From the NCBI GenBank assembly GCA_919901855.1, contig CAKKQC010000021.1, positions 215,543-279,542 of the forward strand: a stretch of DNA of 64,000 bases, written 5' to 3'. Both the position numbers and the translations under genes were made by a program. This document shows, one piece after another, positions 27,467-33,861 of the stretch. The notes beneath the pieces were generated by a model. The model was not told the origin of the DNA and made no database searches. It saw nothing but the letters and a program-made list of their open reading frames with translations. Numbering within the stretch: position 1 is the first letter of the stretch; every line of letters begins with the position of its first letter. This DNA is from a bacterium. Its GTDB lineage: Bacteria; Oederibacteriota; CAKKQC01.

Positions 27467-28552
27467 ATGATCTACCGGGATCGCGAGCGAGTCAGGAAGG
27501 CGCTTGCACACGAGGAGCCTGACCGGATTCCGTTCTGCACGTTCCATCCCCCGGCCGACGCCTTCGTCAAGGTCCTCGACTCGCTGAACCTCGACCCGGA
27601 CCGGCGCGCCTGCTACTTCGAGGGCGACTTCCGGTACGTGTCGTTCAGGGAGGTCGTGGACCGGGCGACCTACCTGCCGTACCTGCCGGGGCTGCCCGCC
27701 GACGCCGCCGCCGTCACCGACTTCGGGATCGGGGAGACCGAGGTCTTCACGGCCGAGGGGTACGTGGCTGGCAAAAAGACCTGGCATCCGCTGGCCGGCA
27801 TCGACACGATCCCCGGTCTGGACGCCTACCCGTGGCCGGACATGACCGACCCGCGCCGGCACGCGCACCTCGACGAGGAGGTGCGTCGGGCGAAGGCGGA
27901 GGGGTACACGGTCATCGGCCAGATGTCGCAGACGATCCTCGAGAATGCGTACCGGATGCGGGGGATGGAGGCCCTGTTCGCGGACTTCCACGAGCGGCCT
28001 TCATTCGTCGCCCGGCTCTTCGAGTACCACGCCGAACGGCGCCGGTTCCAGGCGAAACGGCTCATCGAGGCCGGGGTGGACGTCCTGCGCATCGGCGACG
28101 ACATCGCGACGCAGCAGGGCCTAATCATCGGCCCCGCCCTCTACCGCGAGGCGATCAAGCCGTTCCATGTCTCCGTAGTGAAGGTGGCGCGCGACCTCAA
28201 GCCCGGTGTCCCCGTTCTCTACCACAGCGACGGGAACCTGACCGGCCTCCTGCCCGACCTCATCGACGTGGGAGTGAGCGCGATCAACCCGGCGCAGGTC
28301 GAGTGCATGGACCTCGTGGCGGTGAAGCGCGAGTTCGGCAGCCGGCTGACGCTCTGGGGCTGCCTGCCGACCCAGAGCATCTTCGCCCACGGGACGGGGG
28401 ACGAGGTCCGCGAGTACCTGCGCTGGATGAAGCGGGAGCTGGCGCCCGGCGGCGGCCTCGTGGTCGAGTTCTACAACGCCCTGGTCACCCCGGTCTTCCT
28501 CTCGAACCTCCGCGTCTTCTGTGAGGAGTTCTTCGACTTGGCGAATACATGA
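27467..28552 (+). CDS. Uroporphyrinogen decarboxylase (UROD) family protein
   Basis: 361 residues. N-terminal RVRKALAHEEPDRIPFC is the UROD/MtaA-family opening; the barrel continues with GLDAYPWPDMTDP, IGQMSQTILENAYRMRGMEAL, DVLRIGDDIATQQGLIIGPALYREAIKP, YHSDGNLTGLLPDLIDVGVSAINPAQ and LWGCLPTQSIFAHGT. The H-x-C zinc site of MtaA-type cobamide methyltransferases is H-S-D here, so neither haem-pathway decarboxylation nor standard MtaA chemistry is assured. Such proteins are often found beside sugar genes. The stop overlaps the start of GH9 (ATGA), so the two are co-expressed; handling of methylated sugars is speculation. Confidence 0.82.
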   Translation: MIYRDRERVRKALAHEEPDRIPFCTFHPPADAFVKVLDSLNLDPDRRACYFEGDFRYVSFREVVDRATYLPYLPGLPADAAAVTDFGIGETEVFTAEGYVAGKKTWHPLAGIDTIPGLDAYPWPDMTDPRRHAHLDEEVRRAKAEGYTVIGQMSQTILENAYRMRGMEALFADFHERPSFVARLFEYHAERRRFQAKRLIEAGVDVLRIGDDIATQQGLIIGPALYREAIKPFHVSVVKVARDLKPGVPVLYHSDGNLTGLLPDLIDVGVSAINPAQVECMDLVAVKREFGSRLTLWGCLPTQSIFAHGTGDEVREYLRWMKRELAPGGGLVVEFYNALVTPVFLSNLRVFCEEFFDLANT

Positions 28553-30903
28553 TTGATCCCGCCGCGGACTCCGCCGCCAATCGGTGGCTGCACAAGAAGG
28601 TGCTGGCCAGCCGGCTGCTCGACGATATGACCACCCCCGCGCACTGGACCGCCTTCACGACGGGCGCCCCCGAGGTCGCGGACGCCCGGGTCAAACCCCG
28701 GATCGGCGATCGCGACCGGGCGGTCGCTACGATCGCCTTCGCGCGGAACCGCTCCCGCGGGGGCCGTAAGGCGCTCAGGATGCGACTGCCCTCCCGACTG
28801 GAAGGCCCCGGCCCCGCCAACGGCCGCGGCTGGGGTGGCGCCGGGGTCCGCAGGCGCTTCGACGGCGAGGACTGGCGCCGCTTCAACCGGCTCTCGCTCT
28901 GGATTCGCCCCGACTGCCGGGGCCACGGCGTCGTCGCGCTGGGCCTGTGCCTCCACAACGACGGCGCGGAGAAGCTCCCCGCCGCGTTCGGGCAGGAGGG
29001 CGAGACCACGGTCGACCTCAAGGACCGCGAATGGAACCACGTCGTCTGGGAGATCGGCAACGTGGCCCGGGACCGGGTGACCCGGCTGGAGATCTCCGGG
29101 CTAATGTCCGGCCACGAGCCGGGAGCCGCCACGACCCTGACCTTCGACCTGGACCGCCTCGAGCTCGAGCAGGTCGAGCCCGACTACATCGAGGGCTGGG
29201 AGGTCTGGCCCGGGCGCATTGCCTGCAGCCACGCCGGCTACCGGCCCGGGGCCGCCAAGTGCGCCCTCGCCTCCGGAGTCGGGGCGCGCACCTTCAAGCT
29301 CATCGATCGGGCCACCGGGAAGACCGTGCTTTCGAAGGCGACCCGGCCGGTCAGGGCCGCGCTCGGGAGGTTCGAAGTCATGGACTTCTCCGAGGTCCGG
29401 CGGCCCGGCACCTACATCCTAGTCGCCGGCCGGGCGCGCACGCACGAGTTCCGGATCGGCCCCGACGCCTGGCGGCCCTCGATCGAGAAGGCGCTCCGGT
29501 TCTTCCGCGCCGAGCGGTGTGGAACGTCCGTTCCCGGCGTCCACGGCGTCTGCCACAAGGATTGGACCGTCGTCCACGGAGGCAAGCGGATCGTGATCAA
29601 CGGCGGCTGGCACGATGCCGGGGACCTGACCCAGGGGCTCGGGAACACGGCCGAGATCGTGTACGCTCTGTTCTCCATGGCCGAGCGGCTGACGGCGCGG
29701 CGCAAGCATCCGGGGCTCGGGCGGCGGCTCGTGCGGGAAGCACGCTGGGGCATCGACTGGATCCTGAAGACGAGCTTCCACGACGGGTTCCGCAACCAGG
29801 GCTCCGTGAACTCCCGCTGGACGGACGGGATCATCGGCACCAACGACGACGTCACCGTCGAGGCCCGCAACACTCCGATGAACAACTTCACCGCCGCCGC
29901 GGCCGAGGCGATCGCGGCGCGGGTGCTCGCCAGGTCGGATCCGCGGCTGGCGGCCCGTTGCCGCAGGATGGCAGCCGAGGACTGGGAGTTCGCCCGCGCC
30001 GGGATGGCCGCCCGGCCCGCCGCGGGTCCCTTCCAGCGCTGGCGCGTGACCTTCGACTCGGACCACGTCGAGCTCGAGGTCGCGTCCATCGCGGCCCTGG
30101 CGTCGGTGGACCTCTGGCAGGTGACGCGGGAGGCGAAGTACGCCGCCCTCGCGACCAGGTGCGCCCGCACGATCCTGGCCTGCCAGGAACGCACCCGGCC
30201 GGACTGGAAGATTCCCCTCGACGGGTTCTTCTACACGAGCCCGGCCCGGGACCGCCTCCTGCATTACTGCCACCGGGGACGGGATCAGGGCCCGATCCAG
30301 GCGCTCGTCCGGCTGTGCGAGGCCCTACCCGGCCATCCCGACCGGACCGAGTGGCGTTCGGCGGTGGCCCGTTACACGCGGTACCTGAAGACCGCGGCCC
30401 GGCTCAACTGCCCCTGGGGCGTCCTGCCCGCGTCGATCTACCGCGAAGACGAGGCATCGACCGTCCCGCCGGGACTGCGGGAGTCCTTCCGGGCCCAGGT
30501 GCGGAACGGCATCCCGCTGGGGAAGGGCCATTATCTCCGGCGATTCCCGGTCTGGACGAACTACCGCGGGCACTTCGGGGTCCTCCTGCCGCAGGCGCAG
30601 GCCCTCGCGGCGGCTGGCCGCCTGCTCGACGATCCCGAAGCGGCCGCGCTGGCCGAGCGGCAGGCGGAATGGATCGTGGGATTTAACCCGTTTGCGCAGA
30701 GCGCGATGTATGGCTTGGGGTCCGACTTCCCGCCTTTATACGCTCCGCTCTTCGGCAACCACGAAGGTTCCCTGCCCGTCGGATTCCAGACGCGCGGCGA
30801 CCGCGACGTGCCCTATTGGCCGGTCCAGGCGACCTGGACCTACAAGGAGGTCTGGGTGCATCCCGTGGCGTGCTGGATCCGGCTCATGGCCGACCTGATG
30901 TAG
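28549..30903 (+). CDS. GH9 glycosidase with N-terminal beta-sandwich and CelD-like Ig domain
   Basis: 784 residues, ATG overlapping the UROD stop. Residues about 30-210 form a carbohydrate-binding-like sandwich (WRRFNRLSLWIRPDC, TLTFDLDRLELEQ), about 220-305 the cellulase N-terminal Ig-like domain (CSHAGYRPGAAKCAL, YILVAGRARTHEFRI), about 310-784 the GH9 (alpha/alpha)6 barrel. GGWHDAGD (352-359) supplies the catalytic Asp356/Asp359 pair. Most GH9 enzymes are endo-glucanases; some are exo-glucosaminidases or beta-glucosidases. No signal peptide is seen at this start, odd for a glucanase. Confidence 0.88.
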   Translation: MIDPAADSAANRWLHKKVLASRLLDDMTTPAHWTAFTTGAPEVADARVKPRIGDRDRAVATIAFARNRSRGGRKALRMRLPSRLEGPGPANGRGWGGAGVRRRFDGEDWRRFNRLSLWIRPDCRGHGVVALGLCLHNDGAEKLPAAFGQEGETTVDLKDREWNHVVWEIGNVARDRVTRLEISGLMSGHEPGAATTLTFDLDRLELEQVEPDYIEGWEVWPGRIACSHAGYRPGAAKCALASGVGARTFKLIDRATGKTVLSKATRPVRAALGRFEVMDFSEVRRPGTYILVAGRARTHEFRIGPDAWRPSIEKALRFFRAERCGTSVPGVHGVCHKDWTVVHGGKRIVINGGWHDAGDLTQGLGNTAEIVYALFSMAERLTARRKHPGLGRRLVREARWGIDWILKTSFHDGFRNQGSVNSRWTDGIIGTNDDVTVEARNTPMNNFTAAAAEAIAARVLARSDPRLAARCRRMAAEDWEFARAGMAARPAAGPFQRWRVTFDSDHVELEVASIAALASVDLWQVTREAKYAALATRCARTILACQERTRPDWKIPLDGFFYTSPARDRLLHYCHRGRDQGPIQALVRLCEALPGHPDRTEWRSAVARYTRYLKTAARLNCPWGVLPASIYREDEASTVPPGLRESFRAQVRNGIPLGKGHYLRRFPVWTNYRGHFGVLLPQAQALAAAGRLLDDPEAAALAERQAEWIVGFNPFAQSAMYGLGSDFPPLYAPLFGNHEGSLPVGFQTRGDRDVPYWPVQATWTYKEVWVHPVACWIRLMADLM

Positions 30904-30905
30904 GG

Positions 30906-31523
30906 CTAGGGAAGTCCAAGGCGGGTGAGCGCCTCCCGCAACGATTCCGGCGACTCGTACCGGATCCCGTGGAACCCCAGCGCCCGGGCGGCCTCGACGT
31001 TGCGCTCGACGTCGTCGACAAAGGCCGAGCGTTCCGGGACCACCCCGTACCGGCCCATGAGGAGCCGGAAGATCTCCGGTGAAGGCTTCCGGACACCTTC
31101 CCGGCCGGAGACGACGATGCCGTCGAAGCGCTCGAGGAACGGGCACCGGCCCAAAGCCACCGGGAACTTCTCCGCGGGCCAGTTCGTGAGGCCGTAGACG
31201 CCCCGGCCGGCGGCCTGGAGTTCCCCGATGAGGGCCACGTTCGGGGCGATGGGCTCGCCGAGCATCTCATCCCAGCGCTCGTTATAGGCCCGGATCGCGT
31301 CCGCGTGCTCCGGGTGCCTCCCCACGAGCTCGGCGACGCCGTCGGCGAACTCCCGGCCGGAGTCGTGCGTCTCGTTCCACTCGGCGGTGCAGATCTCGCG
31401 GAGGAACCATTCGACCCGCGCCTCGTCCCCTTGGAACAGCTTGCGGTAGAGGTGCCGCGGGTCCCACGGGATCAGGACGTTCCCGAGATCGAAGACGACG
31501 GTATCCACGGCGGGAGATGTCAT
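30906..31523 (-). CDS. HAD-superfamily hydrolase (subfamily IA)
   Basis: 205 residues. Motif I is VVFDLGNVLIPWD with nucleophile Asp12; motif II GVYGLTNWP; motif III lysine in REGVRKPSPEIF; motif IV AFVDDVERNVEAARALGFHGIRY. The second aspartate of the usual DxD is glycine, as in YihX-type and some dehalogenase-like members. Likely a small-molecule phosphatase; substrate unknown. It lies 4 nt after the nucleotidyltransferase gene, so it is probably third in the 32272-30906 operon, and it converges with GH9. Confidence 0.88.
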   Translation of the reverse strand: MTSPAVDTVVFDLGNVLIPWDPRHLYRKLFQGDEARVEWFLREICTAEWNETHDSGREFADGVAELVGRHPEHADAIRAYNERWDEMLGEPIAPNVALIGELQAAGRGVYGLTNWPAEKFPVALGRCPFLERFDGIVVSGREGVRKPSPEIFRLLMGRYGVVPERSAFVDDVERNVEAARALGFHGIRYESPESLREALTRLGLP

Positions 31524-31527
31524 CCGG

Positions 31528-32067
31528 TCAGCGGCCGCGCTTCACCAGCGTCCGCAGGAACTCCAGGTCCGAGGCATCGGAGGCGGATTTACGGTCGGCG
31601 TGTGCGATCTCCTTGAGCCTGAGGAGGTCGGGGGCTGAGGCGATGCGGACATGGCCTGAGGGAAAGCCGACCGTCGTGGCGTGGCCGGCGATGTCCCGGG
31701 CTGGCAGGGGGAAGTCGAAAAGGAGGTCGACGCGGAGGCCCGTCTTCCGGGCGAAGAAGGAAACGGACTGCGGACGCTCCGAATCGATCTTCAGGGAGGC
31801 AATCCGGGGATTGTCTACCGTGCGGATGACCTCTCCTTGCGGGCTGAGCTTCGTGACGAGTTCCAGCTTGCGGCGGTACATGGCCTCGACGAGGATCCTG
31901 GACGAGGGCGCCGGCCGTGGTACCACGAAGTCGAAGTCCTGGGTGACCCGCTGGGAGCCGAGGACCACGAGCGCCATCCCGCCGACGAGCACGGGTTGGA
32001 CCCCGGCGGCCTCGAGCGCGTCCACGAGGGCGACCATCTCCTCCGTGAGGGCGGCGTCAGCGGGCAT
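31528..32067 (-). CDS. Nucleotidyltransferase-fold protein (DUF6036/AbiEii type), likely toxin
   Basis: 179 residues, ATG 11 bp inside the end of the upstream small gene. Pol-beta-type nucleotidyltransferase signature: PVLVGGMALVVLGSQRVTQDFDFVV (Gly29-Gly30, Asp44, Asp46) and third acid Asp114 in LRVDLLFDFP; then DLLRLKEIAHADRKSASDASDLEFL. Proteins of this type are commonly one half of toxin-antitoxin or abortive-infection pairs, with the toxin modifying a nucleotide or tRNA. Coupling to a 71-residue basic protein supports that. A housekeeping role is possible but less likely. Confidence 0.75.
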   Translation of the reverse strand: MPADAALTEEMVALVDALEAAGVQPVLVGGMALVVLGSQRVTQDFDFVVPRPAPSSRILVEAMYRRKLELVTKLSPQGEVIRTVDNPRIASLKIDSERPQSVSFFARKTGLRVDLLFDFPLPARDIAGHATTVGFPSGHVRIASAPDLLRLKEIAHADRKSASDASDLEFLRTLVKRGR

Positions 32068-32272
32068 GGGTCCTCAGGGACGCCCGGCGCAGGTCTGAGG
32101 CGGCCGCCAGGTACCGGAAGTTCTGTTCGATGCGCCGTGCGGCGTGGCGGGACAGGGAACGGGTCAGGCCGCCCAGCGACGCGATGCGGCGCCGCTCGGC
32201 AGGGTCCAGCTTCCGGGCGCGGGCCAGCCCGCCCAGGCGGCCGAGCTCCTGGGCGTACCGGTGGGTGTTCAT
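32057..32272 (-). CDS. Small basic protein paired with nucleotidyltransferase (antitoxin candidate)
   Basis: 71 residues: MNTHRYAQELGRLGGLARAR, then a second LGG block (RIASLGGLTRSLSRHAARRI) and an arginine-rich end. The duplicated LGGxxR pattern resembles short DNA-binding-like proteins seen next to nucleotidyltransferases; I do not recognise a named family. The stop overlaps the start of the nucleotidyltransferase gene by 11 bp. A promoter with an inverted repeat lies directly upstream, fitting autoregulation by an antitoxin. AATAAT ends 6 nt before the ATG, so the mRNA is probably leaderless. Confidence 0.7.
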   Translation of the reverse strand: MNTHRYAQELGRLGGLARARKLDPAERRRIASLGGLTRSLSRHAARRIEQNFRYLAAASDLRRASLRTHAR

Positions 32273-32278
32273 GCCGTC

Positions 32279-32307
32279 ATTATTGCTTACCGCTAAGCAT
32301 AATGCAA
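32279..32307 (-). promoter_or_regulatory. Promoter with inverted-repeat operator for the 71-aa/nucleotidyltransferase operon
   Basis: Reading the minus strand: TTGCAT (-35, 32307-32302), a 17-bp spacer, AATAAT (-10, 32284-32279), 6 nt, then ATG 32272. The spacer contains a palindrome with TGCTTA/TAAGCA arms around four bases (32284-32299), placed where a repressor would block RNA polymerase. Confidence 0.55.
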
Positions 32308-32366
32308 CCTGGAGTAACCGGCTCGCCGGCGTGTTGTGGGTACGGGCAGCAGGCCGCAGGTGTTGA

Positions 32367-32396
32367 TTGACCGGGCGGATGGCCCGGTGGTTCAAT
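32367..32396 (+). promoter_or_regulatory. Shared promoter/operator repeat, copy 1 (upstream of GH140)
   Basis: TTGACC (-35), 18-bp spacer, TTCAAT (-10). The spacer and its -35 edge form CCGGG-N7-CCCGG. The same layout recurs at 53091-53120: across 30 bp only two spacer bases differ, and the AGCG after the -10 is also shared. Transcription would begin near 32404, leaving a short leader before ATG 32429. Confidence 0.6.
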
Positions 32397-32428
32397 AGCG
32401 AGCGTTCAGGACTCTTCCAAGCGCGAAG

Positions 32429-33832
32429 ATGAGCCCGAGGGGGAAGATCATCAGGAAGGCACTGGCATACTCGATACTGGCCATCTTGGTTTCGACGATG
32501 GGGACGGCGGCCGGCGCGGGGAAATCCGGGGAGGCCGGTGGGGCGCCGGTCACCCTCAAGGTCAACTCCGACGGTCGGCACCTGACCGACGGGGACGGCA
32601 GGTTCTTTTTCTACCTCGGCGACACGGCTTGGGAGCTGTTCCACCGGCTGAAACTCCCGGACGCCGAGACCTACTTCCGGGACCGCGCCGCCAAGGGGTT
32701 CACCGTAATCCAGGCCGTGATCCTCGCGGAGTTCGACGGGCTGGGGACGCCGAACGCCTACGGGAATACCCCCCTCGCCGGCAACGATCCCGCGAAGCCG
32801 AACGAGGCCTACTTCAGGAACGTGGACGACGCCGTCCGGCTCGCGAACTCCCTCGGACTGGTCATGGGATTGCTTCCGACCTGGGGGGACAAGGTCGGGC
32901 CGAAGAAGTGGGGCAAAGGCCCCGAGGTATTCACGCCTGCGAACGCGCTCGCCTACGGCCGGTTCCTCGGGAAACGCTACCGGAAGGCGTCCGTGATCTG
33001 GATCCTGGGCGGCGACCGGGCGCCCGAGACGGAGGAACAGAAGGCGGTCTGGCGGGCGATGGCGAAGGGCCTCGCGCAAGGCGACAAGGGAAGGCACCTG
33101 ATCACGTACCACCCGTGGGGCGGGGCGTATTCCGGCGATTACTTCCACGGCGAGGACTGGCTGGACTTCAACGGCTTCCAGTCCGGCCACAGCTCCCGGG
33201 ATACGGACAACGCGGTCATGATCGACAGGGACTACGCCCGCACGCCGCCCAAGCCCTGCCTGGACCTTGAGCCCGCCTACGAGGACCACCCGATCAATTG
33301 GAGGCCGGAGAACGGGTGGTTCGACGACGCCGACGTGCGCGTCGGGATCTGGCGCGCCCTGTTCGCGGGAGCCTGCGGGCACACGTACGGCTGTCACGAC
33401 ATCTGGCAGTTCCTGGAGGCGGGGCGGGAGCCGGTGAGCTCGGCCCGGACGCCGTGGCGCGAGGCCATCAACCTCCCCGGTTCCGCCCAGGTTGGGTTCG
33501 CCCGGAAGCTGGTCGAGTCCCGGGCCCCGCTGATCCGGGTTCCGGACCAGGGCGTGTTCGCACGGGACCCCGGGCAGGGGGCGCTGAAGCCGCGCGCCTG
33601 CCGGGGGTCGGATGGGAGCTACCTCCTTGTCTACCTGCCGGAGGGTGGATCGACGGAGATTCGCATGGACGCCGTAAAGGGTTCCGCGGCGAGGGCGTCG
33701 TGGTTCGATCCGCGCACCGGCCGGGCGACGGATGCCGGCGAGCACGAGGCGCGGGGAACGAGGCCGTTCGCCGCCCCCTCCTCGGGGCCGGGCAACGACT
33801 GGGTCCTCGTGCTTGACGCCGTCTCGAGGTGA
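32429..33832 (+). CDS. Secreted GH140-like (DUF4038) apiosidase-type glycosidase, copy 2
   Basis: 467 residues with a signal peptide (IIRKALAYSILAILVSTMGTAAGA, cleavage near 30). Same architecture as the protein at 25599: LTDGDGRFFFYLGDTAWELFHRL, AAKGFTVIQAVIL, IWILGGDRAPE with candidate Asp196, CLDLEPAYEDHP with candidate Glu281, and the C-terminal YLPEGGSTEI/SWFDPRTG/NDWVLVLD domain. An exported and a non-exported version would allow cleavage outside and inside the cell. Start chosen as the first ATG giving a signal peptide; the ribosome site is weak. Driven by the repeat promoter at 32367-32396. Confidence 0.85.
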   Translation: MSPRGKIIRKALAYSILAILVSTMGTAAGAGKSGEAGGAPVTLKVNSDGRHLTDGDGRFFFYLGDTAWELFHRLKLPDAETYFRDRAAKGFTVIQAVILAEFDGLGTPNAYGNTPLAGNDPAKPNEAYFRNVDDAVRLANSLGLVMGLLPTWGDKVGPKKWGKGPEVFTPANALAYGRFLGKRYRKASVIWILGGDRAPETEEQKAVWRAMAKGLAQGDKGRHLITYHPWGGAYSGDYFHGEDWLDFNGFQSGHSSRDTDNAVMIDRDYARTPPKPCLDLEPAYEDHPINWRPENGWFDDADVRVGIWRALFAGACGHTYGCHDIWQFLEAGREPVSSARTPWREAINLPGSAQVGFARKLVESRAPLIRVPDQGVFARDPGQGALKPRACRGSDGSYLLVYLPEGGSTEIRMDAVKGSAARASWFDPRTGRATDAGEHEARGTRPFAAPSSGPGNDWVLVLDAVSR

Positions 33833-33861
33833 TCCCCCGCCCGGTGCACCAGGGGACGTGC

